NCBI RefSeq assembly: GCF_002157145.1
Contig: NZ_CP021361.1
Span: 1,054,001 to 1,118,000, forward strand
From: Acidovorax carolinensis
GTDB taxonomy: Bacteria; Pseudomonadota; Gammaproteobacteria; Burkholderiales; Burkholderiaceae_C
Length of the DNA stretch: 64,000 bases
Reading direction: 5' to 3'
In this document: piece by piece, positions 17,651 through 27,129 of the stretch
How the letters are laid out: each line of letters opens with the position of its first letter
How positions within the stretch are numbered: position 1 is the first letter of the stretch
Notes under the pieces: generated by a model
What the model was told of the DNA's origin: nothing
Seen by the model: only the letters and a program-made list of their open reading frames with translations
Database searches by the model: none
Program-made: the position numbers and the translations under genes

Positions 17651-19606
17651 ATGGTCTCACGTGACGATGACCGTTTCAGAGTCAAGTCGGGAGCGCCCAA
17701 GGGCGATTCCGGCGCAGGCAATGGACAACGTGCGCAGCGCTTCGTCTCGCAGGTGTTGAAGCAGGTCTCGAAGTCCGGTGCGAAGGCTTCTGGCTTGGGT
17801 GGTGCCCGGCCTGCATCGACGTTCGGTCGGGGGCGCGTTGCAGCCGGAAGGGCGGGGCAAACGCTGGCGGTTACCGCCCGACGCGTGGTCATCAAGTCCC
17901 GCTATGTGGTGTTGAAGAAGGCTGGGGCTAAATCTGCTTCAACGCACTTGCGTTACATCGAGCGTGACGGCGTAACCCGCGACGGGCAACGCGGCCAGGC
18001 CTACGGGCTGGAGACGGACACCGCTGACCTTAAGGCATTCGAGGAACGCGGTAAAGGGGACCGCCATCAGTTCCGCTTCATTGTCTCGGTGGAGGATGCC
18101 GGGGAGCTGGAAGACCTGCGCGGTTACACGCGAGAGTTCATGCAGCGCATGGCCACCGACCTGGAAACTCAGCTGGATTGGGTGGCCGTCGATCACTGGG
18201 ATACGGACAACCCGCACACGCACATTGTGCTGCGCGGGCGCGCTGGGGAGGGCCGGGGAAAGGGCCAGGACCTGGTAATTGCGCCGGACTACATGGCGCA
18301 CGGCATGCGCATGCGGGCCAGCGAGCTGGCGACCGAATGGCTGGGGCCGCGTACCGAGCTGGATATCCGGCAGGGTTTGTTGCGGGAGGTTGAGCAGGAG
18401 CGGCTGACGAGTCTGGACCGGGCGCTACAGAGACAGGCCACCGTGGATATTGTGGACCTGACCCAGCAACCCAATGATCGACAGCGCCAGACCCTTCTTC
18501 GTGCTCGGTTGCAGCGGTTGGAGGCGATGGAACTGGCCGGGCGCATCGACGCGAACCAATGGCGACTATCCTCAAACATGGAACAGACACTGACCACCAT
18601 GGGCGAGCGCGGCGATATCCTGCGCACGATGCACAAGGCGCTGAAGGGGCAGCAACGGGACTTTGTACTGGAAACTGAGCCAGCAACACCCATCATCGGT
18701 CGCATCACCGCCAAGGGCCTGGCCGATAAGCTCAATGACCGGGGCTATCTGGTGGTGGATGGCATTGATGGCCGCGCGCATTATGTTCGCCTGCCGGTTG
18801 GTGTTGACCTGGCCGAACTGCCGGTGGGTGGCATTGTGGAAGTGAAAGTCACTGGAGGAGAACGAGCGGTGGACCGCAACATCGCGGGTATCGTGCGTGA
18901 GGGTCTTTACCGTACCGTTGATCACCTTGCACTGTTCCGGCAGGAAGGCGCAACAGACCCACAAACTTCGGTAGATGTTCACGTGCGTCGGCTCGAAGCA
19001 CTGCGCCGATCCAGGGTCGTGGAGCGTATGGCTGATGGTGTGTGGCGCGTACCAGCTGACTTTTCGTCGCGCGCTCAGGCCCATGATGTACAGCGGGCTG
19101 CGAGGATTACCGTCGAACTGCGTTCGCACCTATCCATCGAGCATCAAGTGCGCGTTCAGGGCGCGACATGGTTGGACCAAAAAATGGCGGGCGATGCCAT
19201 GGAGCTGTCGCCGCTGGGCTTTGGTGCCCAGGTGCGTGATGCCTTGCAGGACAGGATGGGTTTCCTCATGGAGCAAGGTTTGGCCGAGCGGCGCGGCTCG
19301 CGTGTGGTTTTAGCGCGCAACCTGTTGTCCACTTTGCGGGATCGGGAACTGACCGAGGTGGGCAAAGCGATTCAAAATGAGACTGGGTTAATTCACCGTC
19401 CGCTACGTGATGGTGGGCGCGCAGACGGCGTCTACCGCCGCTCAGTCCAACTCGCCAGCGGCCGTTTCGCGATGCTGGACGACGGCATAGGTTTCAGCCT
19501 TGTGCCATGGCGGCCGGTAGTTGAGCAGTGGCTGGGGAGGCAAGTGGCTGCTGTGGTGCGTGGGTCATCGGTTAGTTGGGATATGGGGCGGCAGCGTGGA
19601 CGGTAG
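17651..19606 (+). CDS. rlxS: Relaxase/mobilization nuclease (DUF3363, RlxS-like)
   Basis: The 651-residue protein begins MVSRDDDRFRVKSGAPKG, the usual start of the DUF3363 relaxases of Tn4371-family elements. The relaxase core includes KSASTHLRYIERDGVTRDG and DHWDTDNPHTHIVLRGR (metal-binding His cluster). The long C-terminal DUF3363 region follows (residues about 250-640). It would nick the transfer origin and lead DNA transfer. The gene appears complete, so the remnant might still be mobilised in trans. Confidence 0.88.
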   Translation: MVSRDDDRFRVKSGAPKGDSGAGNGQRAQRFVSQVLKQVSKSGAKASGLGGARPASTFGRGRVAAGRAGQTLAVTARRVVIKSRYVVLKKAGAKSASTHLRYIERDGVTRDGQRGQAYGLETDTADLKAFEERGKGDRHQFRFIVSVEDAGELEDLRGYTREFMQRMATDLETQLDWVAVDHWDTDNPHTHIVLRGRAGEGRGKGQDLVIAPDYMAHGMRMRASELATEWLGPRTELDIRQGLLREVEQERLTSLDRALQRQATVDIVDLTQQPNDRQRQTLLRARLQRLEAMELAGRIDANQWRLSSNMEQTLTTMGERGDILRTMHKALKGQQRDFVLETEPATPIIGRITAKGLADKLNDRGYLVVDGIDGRAHYVRLPVGVDLAELPVGGIVEVKVTGGERAVDRNIAGIVREGLYRTVDHLALFRQEGATDPQTSVDVHVRRLEALRRSRVVERMADGVWRVPADFSSRAQAHDVQRAARITVELRSHLSIEHQVRVQGATWLDQKMAGDAMELSPLGFGAQVRDALQDRMGFLMEQGLAERRGSRVVLARNLLSTLRDRELTEVGKAIQNETGLIHRPLRDGGRADGVYRRSVQLASGRFAMLDDGIGFSLVPWRPVVEQWLGRQVAAVVRGSSVSWDMGRQRGR

Positions 19607-19793
19607 GCGCAGGGCCATACGCTGCCGTTACCAGCAACGCATGCGCAATTAAGGTCGACCGGTTTGAAAATGCCAAAGCTCCCTTTGCGGAAACTGCACT
19701 GCCTGACTCGCGCGTCGTCTCCAAATTTACGGAAGGAGCCCGAGCGTTTCAATAGCATTTCGACATCTGGCTTCATGAATTTACTGTGTAGGG

Positions 19794-20100
19794 TTGGAGG
19801 AACACCGTGATGCCGACACCTGGGCCATCCATCTGCTGTACGCCCGTGATCAAGGCTTCAATCCCGACTATACGGTGGCTGACCAGTGTACTGGACTGCG
19901 CGCCGGACAGAAGATTGTTTGGGAGGACAAGCCTTGTCATGGCGACGTGTTTCACATCTTGCAGCAGTGCGAGAGTCTGGCCAATGTACTGGCCAGCGGT
20001 GCCACTTCCAGGCGGCAAGTGCCTATTCCAGCGATCGTGACCGGTTGCGCAGCGTGCAAGAGTTGCGCTGCGCAAATTGTAGGGCGGGCGTTGCGCACGG
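19794..20100 (+). pseudogene. Transposase remnant (unassigned family)
   Basis: The frame reads DADTWAIHLLYARDQGFNPDYTVADQ, GLRAGQKIVWEDKPCHGDVFHILQQCESLANVLA: the first catalytic Asp region and downstream part of a DDE transposase. It has no N-terminus and runs straight into an unrelated CoA-transferase fragment. I recognise the transposase style but not the IS family. Confidence 0.5.
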
Positions 20101-20109
20101 CTCCAAACG

Positions 20110-20340
20110 GTGGCCGATATTGCCCCGCTGGCATGTACGCTTACAGCAGGATCCTCTCGGCCCTGCTGTTGCGCGCCAAGACCGGGCGGGGCAGCCATAT
20201 TGACGTGTCGATGCTCGAAGCCCTGGCGGAGTGGATGAGTTAGCCGATGTATTACGCCTTTGATGGTGCCGCCCCGCCGCCGCGTACCGCCGCTGCGCAC
20301 GCCAGCATCTACCCTACGGGCCGTTCCAGGCCGGTGACCC
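20110..20340 (+). pseudogene. CaiB-type CoA-transferase fragment
   Basis: AYSRILSALLLRAKTGRGSHIDVSMLEALAEWM is a conserved family III CoA-transferase segment. After WM the frame has an in-frame TAG where Tyr is normal (PMYYAFDGAAPPPR follows), then a one-base shift near 20315 before YGPFQAGD. Both flanks are lost, so only about 75 residues of an approximately 390-residue protein remain. Confidence 0.7.
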
Positions 20341-20586
20341 CAACCGGAGCGAGCGCTTTGCCAAAGCACTGGTTTCTGGTGCCGATGCGGTCATCATCGA
20401 CCTGGAAGATGCGGTGGGGCTCGATGCCAAGGAAGATGCACAGGCGCAACTGGTGCAAGCATCTTCAAAGATGACGCCGGCCCAGCGCGCCCGGGTAGTG
20501 GTTCGCATCAGTGCCGCCAGCACCGTCTGGCATGCCGACGATCTGGCACTCCTGCAACCCCTTGTGGCGCAAGGCTTAAGCGGAAT
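20335..20586 (+). pseudogene. HpcH/HpaI-CitE type aldolase/lyase fragment
   Basis: Fused to the CoA-transferase fragment without a gap is PNRSERFAKALVSGADAVII, then DLEDAVGLDAKEDAQ, the N-terminal (beta-alpha) part of CitE-like lyases with the DLEDAV metal-binding motif. It is cut at 20586 by the IS4 element. A deletion evidently removed the end of the CoA-transferase gene and the start of this one. The original pair may have formed a CoA-dependent lyase pathway. Confidence 0.7.
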
Positions 20587-22110
20587 GGCACTTACTTTGG
20601 ATCCCAGTCGTGACCATGCATCTTGATTTTCCGGCGAGCATGGGCACGCGGGACCTTTAACCATGAGTAGGGTTTGGGTCGTCGCTTTCGCATTCGCGGC
20701 TCGATACGTCCGGATCGATTGCCCACTCTGCACTGGGCGATCAATGTGAACAGCCGCCCGCCATCCTTCGCTGCCGACAGACCGCGCGAGACCCACTCGG
20801 TCCACAATTGCACCGTGTGCTTGAAGCTCAGCTCGCGCGGGTCGACACCGGCATTGCAGGCGGCCTGCGCCATGAGCAGCCGGATCACGTTGTAGGCCAG
20901 TAGATGGACCCACAGCTGTTTCTCGTTCATCTGCGGCGTCTGGCAGCTCAGCACATCCATGCCCGTGGTGGTCTTGAGGTTGCGCAGGTCAAGCTCGACG
21001 TTCCAGCGACGCGCATACAGCGCCGAGAGATCGTCCTTGCTGACCTTGCGATGATCGAGCATCGTGGTGACCAGCACCTGGTGGGCGACTTTGACTTCAC
21101 GGACCATGAGTTCGTCGGGGAAGTGAGCGTACTGCTCGGGCGTCATCCACTCTGGGCGCGCCGCAGGCTTGGGCCAGTGCACCAAGTGATCGCGCGTGCC
21201 CAGCGACTGGCCACGGCGAAAGTCGGTGATACGCGAGCCGTTTTGCTCGAACAACACATCCACGCCTGTGGCCATCAGAGTGGCGATCAAGAAATAATTG
21301 CAGTACAGGGCATCGGCCAGCATCACATCGCCTGGGGAGAAGCCTTCGAGCAGGCCGCGCACCAGTCCGAGTTCGCCGCTGCCCTTGCCGCTGTGGGGTC
21401 CTACCGCCATATCAAGCGCCGCGCCGCTGGCCAGGCAAATCACCATGACAAGTCGCGCCAGAGGAAAACCCACTCCGGGCGCCTGGGTGTTGGGCTGGGG
21501 ATACAAGGCTTGGTTCTCCGGAGTATCGGGCATCGAGATCCCGGTGCCATCGACCAGTTTGACCGAACGCCCGCGCCACAGCCATGGCGCCAGCGCCTTC
21601 TGGCTGAGCAAGCGCCCTGTTTCGCGCGTGAGCGTACTGACCATCTCCAGCGGCAGGCGCTGGCGCGCCCGGCAGTATCCGCCGGTGCGAACGCTGCACG
21701 GGCTCAGACCATCGGCTGCGCGTTGCGCTGCCCAGCCGTTGACCGCCTTCTGGCACGAGCCATCGGCCTCCAGCACCTGACGCATGAACATGGACAGCGC
21801 AACCGTGGGCGGATAGAGCCGCTCGCGATGCTCAGGCAGCAGCGCTTCGGTTGTCGCCAGCAATTCCGGGCTGGTCAGCACGTTGAAGAACTCCACCGCC
21901 GGGGTTGCCCGTGCCCGGCGTCCGATCCTGCTTCGACGTTGATGCAAAGCGCTTCGTGCATTACGATTCATGGTGGCTGGCCTTTCGAAAGATGGTTTGG
22001 AAGCTTCGTAACAACCATCCTATCAATCCCTTGGTCAGCCACCTCCTTTTTTCTTCAAATTCAAATGCTTACGCCCGTGACTTCAAGGTTGTGAGGCTTA
22101 AGTAAGTGCC
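20587..22110. mobile_element. IS4-family insertion sequence
   Basis: The ends are inverted repeats GGCACTTACTT (left) and AAGTAAGTGCC (right), extendable outward through CnGAAT. No clear target duplication flanks the element, so one side has probably recombined since insertion. Length about 1524 bp with one intact transposase gene. Confidence 0.85.
20592..21971 (-). CDS. IS4-family transposase
   Basis: The 459-residue protein contains the IS4 DDE core: KLVDGTGISMPDTPENQALYPQP (first Asp), VMLADALYCNYFLIATLM (second Asp), and a YARRWNVELDLRNLKTTTGMD motif, the Y-(2)-R-(3)-E-(6)-K signature of IS4. It is intact; the stop falls only 5 bases inside the left terminus. Confidence 0.93.
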   Translation of the reverse strand: MNRNARSALHQRRSRIGRRARATPAVEFFNVLTSPELLATTEALLPEHRERLYPPTVALSMFMRQVLEADGSCQKAVNGWAAQRAADGLSPCSVRTGGYCRARQRLPLEMVSTLTRETGRLLSQKALAPWLWRGRSVKLVDGTGISMPDTPENQALYPQPNTQAPGVGFPLARLVMVICLASGAALDMAVGPHSGKGSGELGLVRGLLEGFSPGDVMLADALYCNYFLIATLMATGVDVLFEQNGSRITDFRRGQSLGTRDHLVHWPKPAARPEWMTPEQYAHFPDELMVREVKVAHQVLVTTMLDHRKVSKDDLSALYARRWNVELDLRNLKTTTGMDVLSCQTPQMNEKQLWVHLLAYNVIRLLMAQAACNAGVDPRELSFKHTVQLWTEWVSRGLSAAKDGGRLFTLIAQCRVGNRSGRIEPRMRKRRPKPYSWLKVPRAHARRKIKMHGHDWDPK

Positions 22111-22129
22111 ATTCGGATTAACGTGAAAG

Positions 22130-23038
22130 TTAGCACTTGAACACTTGCTCTACCGTGCGCTGCAGCAGCGCCAGCGTGGCCTGCTGTGTCAGTGTGCTGG
22201 GCCGCAGGGCGCTGGTGGCCATGCAAATTTTGGTGCGCAGCACCGGGGCTGTGATGGTGCGCACGCAAAACGCCGACGGCCGGATCGAGCTGGCCACGGC
22301 GTTACGTGACAACACGGCGCTGCCGGCCCCGTCCGCCACCAGATCCAGAATGGCCGAAACCCCATCAATTTCCAGTGCCATGTTCAGGCGGCAACCCAGG
22401 TTGGCCAGTTCAGACTCCACCTGCATGCGGATGGCGTTGGGCCGGGTCGGGATCACCAGTGGCAATTTGGCCAGTTCGCGCAGGGTGATGGGGCCTGGAG
22501 CCGGGTCTTCGGCCAAGCCGGGCGGTCGCCGTTGCACCAGCAGCAGGTCTTCTTCCAGCAGCGGGGTGATGTCGATGTCGGCGCTGGGTTGGGCGTTGTA
22601 GAGCACCGCAATGTCGAGCCGCCCGGCGATCAGCGACTCCTGCATGGGCACCGACAAACCTTCGCTGATGGCCAGGCTGGCATCGGGCAACTCGGACTGA
22701 TGGGCACGGATCAAGGGCACGGTCAGCACCCGCGCCAGGCTGGTGGGCAGGCCCACGGCGACTCTGCCCGCCAGCGAACCGCGCACCCGGCCCAGCTCTT
22801 CACGTGCTCGCGCCACCTGGTGCAGGATGCCGCGGCCGTGCGCCAGCAACAGTTTGCCGGCCTCGGTGGGTAGGGCGCCGCGGCCGTTGCGCGTCAGCAG
22901 GGTTTGCCGCAGCTCCACTTCCAGCAGGCGCACCTGGCGGCTGAGCGCGGGTTGCGCGATGTCGAGGGCGATGGCGGCCCGGGTAAAACTGCCGAGCTCG
23001 GCCACGCACACAAAGTATTCGAGTTGTTTCAGGTCCAT
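22130..23038 (-). CDS. pmdR: LysR-family regulator of the protocatechuate operon
   Basis: The 302-residue LysR protein has an N-terminal HTH (GSFTRAAIALDIAQPALSRQVRLLEVELRQTLLTRNGRG) and a periplasmic-binding-fold effector domain from about residue 90. It is divergent from the pmd operon with 136 bases between the starts, which contain an inverted repeat (23085-23116). It therefore probably activates the operon in response to a pathway intermediate. The symbol is assigned by position and family only. Confidence 0.85.
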   Translation of the reverse strand: MDLKQLEYFVCVAELGSFTRAAIALDIAQPALSRQVRLLEVELRQTLLTRNGRGALPTEAGKLLLAHGRGILHQVARAREELGRVRGSLAGRVAVGLPTSLARVLTVPLIRAHQSELPDASLAISEGLSVPMQESLIAGRLDIAVLYNAQPSADIDITPLLEEDLLLVQRRPPGLAEDPAPGPITLRELAKLPLVIPTRPNAIRMQVESELANLGCRLNMALEIDGVSAILDLVADGAGSAVLSRNAVASSIRPSAFCVRTITAPVLRTKICMATSALRPSTLTQQATLALLQRTVEQVFKC

Positions 23039-23084
23039 GGCTGCAGGTGGTGAATTGTCTGTATTGCGGGTCTAAGGGTTAACC

Positions 23085-23116
23085 ATAACAAGCTGCCAAT
23101 TATGCCAAGTTGTTAT
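23085..23116. promoter_or_regulatory. Inverted repeat operator between pmdR and pmdU
   Basis: ATAACAA (23085-23091) and TTGTTAT (23110-23116) form perfect 7-bp arms around an 18-base centre that also contains the weaker pair TGCC/TGGC. Size and position in the divergent intergenic space suit a LysR recognition site. Confidence 0.6.
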
Positions 23117-23174
23117 ATCTGCTAGTGGCCTTTTTGGCTTTTGAAGACCGGTGGATGCGGCCAAAATCCGGCCC

Positions 23175-24299
23175 ATGCAAATTCCCATTCCCTGTTATTT
23201 CATGCGCGGCGGAACCTCACGCGGGCCATTCTTTCTGGCCTCGGATTTGCCCGCTGACGTGGCCACGCGGGACCGGGTGTTGCTGGCGGTGATGGGCTCG
23301 CCCGATCGGCGCCAGATCGACGGGCTCGGTGGCGCGCATCCGCTGACCAGCAAGGTCGGCATCGTCAGCCCCAGCCAGACGCCCGGCGTCGCGGTGGATT
23401 TCTTGTTTGCCCAGTTGCAGCCCGAGCGCAACACGGTGGACACCACGCCCAACTGCGGCAACATGCTGGCGGCGGTGCTGCCCTTTGCCATCGAGCGCGG
23501 CCTCGTACCCGTGCAGGGTGACACCACGACAGCACGCGTGCTCACACTTAACACCGGCATGCAGTGCGACATCACGGTGGTCACGCAGGGCGGCCGCGTG
23601 AATTACGGTGGCGACGCCCGCATTGACGGCGTGCCCGGCACCGCTGCGCCGGTGACCATCAATTTTCTGGATACGGCCGGCTCGGTGTGCTCCGGCTTGC
23701 TGCCCACCGGGCAGGTGCGTGACCGTATCACGGTCACCGGTGACGGTTTTGTGCCGTTCACGATCGATGTGACCTGTATTGACAACGGCATGCCGCTGGT
23801 GCTCATCGAAGCCACTGACCTGGGCCGTACCGGCTACGAGACGGTGGCCGAGCTCAATGCCGACGACGACTTGAAGCGCCGCCTGGAAGCGCTGCGGCTG
23901 CAGATTTCGCTCAGGATGGGCCTGGGCGATGTGTCACAAAAAAACTACCCAAAAATGACGCTGATCGCAGCGCCGCGCGCCGGTGGCAGCATCAGCACCC
24001 GCAGTTTTATTCCCCATGTGTGCCATGACGCCATTGGTGTGCTGGCCGCGGTCACGGTGGGCACCGCGTGTGTGCTCAAGGGCTCGGTCTGCGACGGCGT
24101 GGCCGTGATGCCGCCGGGCAATGCGCCGACCGTCTCGGTCGAGCACCCCACCGGCGAATTCAGTGTGGCCTTGGGGCTGGACCCGAAAGACCCGCAAAAA
24201 GTGACCCGGGCGGCCCTGCTGCGCACCGCGCGCCTGATCATGCGTGGCGAGGTCATGGTGCCTGCCAGGATCTGGCCAGGACAGGCATCGGCGAGTTGA
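23175..24299 (+). CDS. pmdU: 4-Oxalomesaconate tautomerase (PrpF family)
   Basis: The 374-residue PrpF-fold isomerase has CYFMRGGTSRGPFF at the N-terminus, DTTPNCGNMLAAVLPFAIE with the active-site Cys, and a second conserved half (SVCSGLLPTGQ, KMTLIAAPRAGGSISTRSFIP). GalD/PmdU proteins interconvert the keto and enol forms of 4-oxalomesaconate in protocatechuate 4,5- and gallate catabolism. It is the first gene of the operon. I start at ATG 23175 (MQIPIPCYFMRGG); a GTG eight codons earlier is possible. Confidence 0.88.
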   Translation: MQIPIPCYFMRGGTSRGPFFLASDLPADVATRDRVLLAVMGSPDRRQIDGLGGAHPLTSKVGIVSPSQTPGVAVDFLFAQLQPERNTVDTTPNCGNMLAAVLPFAIERGLVPVQGDTTTARVLTLNTGMQCDITVVTQGGRVNYGGDARIDGVPGTAAPVTINFLDTAGSVCSGLLPTGQVRDRITVTGDGFVPFTIDVTCIDNGMPLVLIEATDLGRTGYETVAELNADDDLKRRLEALRLQISLRMGLGDVSQKNYPKMTLIAAPRAGGSISTRSFIPHVCHDAIGVLAAVTVGTACVLKGSVCDGVAVMPPGNAPTVSVEHPTGEFSVALGLDPKDPQKVTRAALLRTARLIMRGEVMVPARIWPGQASAS

Positions 24300-24369
24300 A
24301 AGACCCGCTACCACTCGACTTCGCCGACCCCCGGGCTTGATTCACCCCTGATTTTTAGAAAGCATTACC

Positions 24370-25401
24370 ATGATAATCGACTGCCACGGCCACTACACCA
24401 CCGCGCCCAAGGCGCTGGAAACCTGGCGCAACCAGCAAATTGCTGGCATCAAGGATCCTGCCCTGATGCCCAAAGCCTCTGACCTGCACATCAGCGACGA
24501 TGAACTGCGCGAGTCGATCGAGAGCAACCAGTTGCGCCTCATGCGCGAGCGCGGTTCCGACCTCACGCTGTTCAGCCCGCGCGCCAGCTTCATGGCGCAC
24601 CACATCGGCGATTTCCAAGTATCGAGCACCTGGGCGGCCATCTGCAATGAACTCTGTTACCGCGTCAGCCAGCTTTTCCCCGATCACTTTGTGCCGGTGG
24701 CGATGCTGCCGCAAAGCCCGGGTGTTGACCCGGCCACCTGCATCCCCGAACTGGAAAAGTGCGTGCGTGAATACGGCAACGTCGGCATCAACCTCAACCC
24801 CGATCCCAGCGGCGGCCACTGGACCTCGCCGCCTTTGAGCGACAAGGCCTGGTACCCGATCTACGAGAAGATGGTGGAGTACGACATTCCCGCCATGATT
24901 CACGTCAGCACCAGCTGCAACGCCTGCTTCCACACCACCGGCGCGCATTACCTGAATGCCGACACCACGGCTTTCATGCAGTGCCTGACCAGCGATTTGT
25001 TCAAGGATTTTCCGACGCTCAAGTTTTTGATCCCGCATGGCGGCGGCGCCGTGCCCTACCACTGGGGCCGTTTCCGTGGCCTGGCGCAGGAGCTGAAAAA
25101 ACCACTGTTGTCAGAGCATCTGCTCAACAACATCTTCTTCGACACCTGCGTCTACCACCAGCCGGGCATCGATCTGCTCAACACCGTGATTCCCGTCAAG
25201 AACGTGCTGTTCGCCAGTGAAATGATCGGTGCGGTGCGCGGTATCGACCCCGAGACCGGTCACTACTACGACGACACCAAGCGCTACATCGAAGCCAGCA
25301 ATATCCTGAGTGCTGCCGACCGCCAGCAGATTTATGAGGGCAACGCCCGGCGGGTTTTCCCGCGTCTCGACACTCTTTTGAAAGGAACGGAAGCGAAATG
25401 A
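24370..25401 (+). CDS. pmdE: 4-Oxalomesaconate hydratase (amidohydrolase family)
   Basis: The 343-residue protein starts [20 protein letters not shown], the HxH metal motif of the ACMSD-like amidohydrolases. It contains [25 protein letters not shown] and [21 protein letters not shown], typical of LigJ. LigJ hydrates 4-oxalomesaconate to 4-carboxy-4-hydroxy-2-oxoadipate. It is followed by pmdF with a 4-base overlap (ATGA), so the two are translated together. Confidence 0.92.
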   Translation: MIIDCHGHYTTAPKALETWRNQQIAGIKDPALMPKASDLHISDDELRESIESNQLRLMRERGSDLTLFSPRASFMAHHIGDFQVSSTWAAICNELCYRVSQLFPDHFVPVAMLPQSPGVDPATCIPELEKCVREYGNVGINLNPDPSGGHWTSPPLSDKAWYPIYEKMVEYDIPAMIHVSTSCNACFHTTGAHYLNADTTAFMQCLTSDLFKDFPTLKFLIPHGGGAVPYHWGRFRGLAQELKKPLLSEHLLNNIFFDTCVYHQPGIDLLNTVIPVKNVLFASEMIGAVRGIDPETGHYYDDTKRYIEASNILSAADRQQIYEGNARRVFPRLDTLLKGTEAK

Positions 25402-26081
25402 ATAATCTAGGCATTGTTAAACGCACAATCACCCGCGCCGACAAAGCAACGGTAGAAAAGCTCTCGCGCTTTGGCGTTGCCACCATCCACGAGGCCATGG
25501 GCCGTGTCGGCCTCATGAAACCCTACCTGCGTCCGATTTACAACGAGGCCAAAATTTGCGGTACCGCCGTCACTGTGCTGCTGCAGCCGGGGGACAACTG
25601 GATGATGCACGTGGCCGCCGAGCAATTGCAGCCCGGCGACGTGGTGGTTGCGGCCTGCACCACCGACAATGCCGACGGCTTTTTTGGTGACCTGCTGGCG
25701 ACGTCGTTCAAGGCGCGTGGCGCGGTCGGCCTGGTCATTGACGGCGGCGTGCGCGATGTGAAAGATCTGACCGAGATGGACTTTCCCGTGTTCAGCAAGG
25801 CCATCCACGCAAAAGGAACCATCAAGGCCACGCTGGGCTCGGTCAACGTGCCCGTGGTGTGCGCGGGCGCCCAGGTCAACCCGGGTGATGTGGTGATTGC
25901 CGACATCGACGGTGTGGTGGTGGTGCCCGCCGCGTTCGCGCAACAGGTCGCCGATGCGGCCGAGGCGCGTGAGGCCAACGAAGGTGCCAAGCGTGCCATC
26001 TTTGCCTCAGGCGTGCTCGGGCTGGACTACTACAAGATGCGTGAAGGCCTGGAAAAAGCTGGTCTGAAATACATTGACTAA
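25398..26081 (+). CDS. pmdF: 4-Carboxy-4-hydroxy-2-oxoadipate aldolase (RraA-like)
   Basis: The 227-residue protein is a class II, RraA-like aldolase: [60 protein letters not shown] and [17 protein letters not shown] are the conserved blocks that place the metal and substrate carboxylates. It splits CHA to pyruvate and oxaloacetate, the last step of the branch. Confidence 0.93.
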   Translation: MNNLGIVKRTITRADKATVEKLSRFGVATIHEAMGRVGLMKPYLRPIYNEAKICGTAVTVLLQPGDNWMMHVAAEQLQPGDVVVAACTTDNADGFFGDLLATSFKARGAVGLVIDGGVRDVKDLTEMDFPVFSKAIHAKGTIKATLGSVNVPVVCAGAQVNPGDVVIADIDGVVVVPAAFAQQVADAAEAREANEGAKRAIFASGVLGLDYYKMREGLEKAGLKYID

Positions 26082-26094
26082 TTTGAAGTTCGCC

Positions 26095-26170
26095 GTCATT
26101 GCGAGGCGCTTGGTGCCGTGGCAATCCATGGTTGCCTGAGTCCTGGATTGCCGCGCTGCGCTCGCAATGA
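26095..26170. repeat. Palindromic intercistronic repeat (two facing units)
   Basis: GTCATTGCGAGG...CCGTGGCAATCCATGG is followed by the mirror unit ...CTGGATTGCC...GCTCGCAATGA. The pair forms a long hairpin between pmdF and the next gene. A single unit of the same element recurs at 28072-28101 in the same operon. Confidence 0.75.
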
Positions 26171-26199
26171 AACCATGCTTCATGTTGACAGAAAAAACG

Positions 26200-27126
26200 A
26201 TGAAAACAAACCCCAAACAATGGCGCGTCGGACTGGTCGGTTATGGCGAGGTGGGCCGCATCCTGGCCGAAGACCTGCGCGCCCAGGGCATGGCCGTCAG
26301 TGCCTATGACCTCAAGTTGGTCAACGCGTCCACCGCCGGGCCCCTGCAGACCCACGCGGCACAGCATGGTGTGGGTTTTCTCGGCTCCAGCGGTGAACTG
26401 GCTGCGGGCGCTGACCTGATCATCAGCGCGGTCACGGCCAGCCAGACCGTGCGGGTGGCAGAGGCCTGCGCCGGTTCGGTTCAGCCAGGCAGCTTCTTCC
26501 TTGACTTCAACTCGGCGTCTCCCGGCGCCAAGCAGCGTGCTGCCGCCTTGATCGACGCAGCTGGTGGCCGTTATGTGGAAGGCGCCGTCATGACCAGCAT
26601 CCCGCCGTACCGCATCAAGGTGCCGCTGCTGCTGGGGGGAGCGCACGCCAATGCCTTATGCACGCTGCTCAACACGCTGGGCTTCGCCAGCAAGGTGGCC
26701 AGCGACACACTCGGCGTGGCCAGTGCCACCAAGATGTGCCGCAGCGTCATGATCAAGGGATTGGAAGCCATGGTGATCGAGAGCTTCACCACAGCCCGCC
26801 ACTACGGCGTGGAAGACGCGGTGGTGGCGTCCCTGTACGAGACCTTCCCCGGCATCGGCTGGGAAAAACAGGCGGCCTATTTCTTTCAACGCGTCATCGA
26901 GCACGGCCGACGCCGCAGCGAGGAAGTGCGCGAAGTTGCCGAGACCGTGCGTGATGCCGGTCTGACGCCCTGGTCGGCGTCGGGAACCGCCGAGCGCCAG
27001 GCCTGGGTGGCCGATCTGGCCGACAGCGGTGTGTTCGGAACCAAAGGCACGCCTGAATTCGCCCGCAGCACCGACTGGCGCGTGGAAGCGGACCGTATGT
27101 TGGCGCAGGTCAATCAAAAGAAATAA
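26200..27126 (+). CDS. NAD(P)-dependent oxidoreductase with DUF1932 domain
   Basis: The 308-residue protein has an N-terminal Rossmann fold (RVGLVGYGEVGRILAEDLRAQGM) of the 6-phosphogluconate/beta-hydroxyacid dehydrogenase superfamily and a C-terminal DUF1932 domain (GFASKVASDTLGVASATKMCRSVMIKGLEA). It has no assigned step in the protocatechuate 4,5 pathway, yet it sits in the operon between pmdF and pmdD. A housekeeping reduction of an off-pathway 2-oxo acid is a guess. I choose ATG 26200 because the upstream codons fall in the end of the repeat. Confidence 0.85.
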   Translation: MKTNPKQWRVGLVGYGEVGRILAEDLRAQGMAVSAYDLKLVNASTAGPLQTHAAQHGVGFLGSSGELAAGADLIISAVTASQTVRVAEACAGSVQPGSFFLDFNSASPGAKQRAAALIDAAGGRYVEGAVMTSIPPYRIKVPLLLGGAHANALCTLLNTLGFASKVASDTLGVASATKMCRSVMIKGLEAMVIESFTTARHYGVEDAVVASLYETFPGIGWEKQAAYFFQRVIEHGRRRSEEVREVAETVRDAGLTPWSASGTAERQAWVADLADSGVFGTKGTPEFARSTDWRVEADRMLAQVNQKK

Positions 27127-27129
27127 ACC

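Noticed and set aside
17302..17664. A 120-residue frame between traF and rlxS
   Set aside because: Arg-rich, no recognisable domain, overlaps both neighbours, no good ribosome binding site; treated as non-coding.
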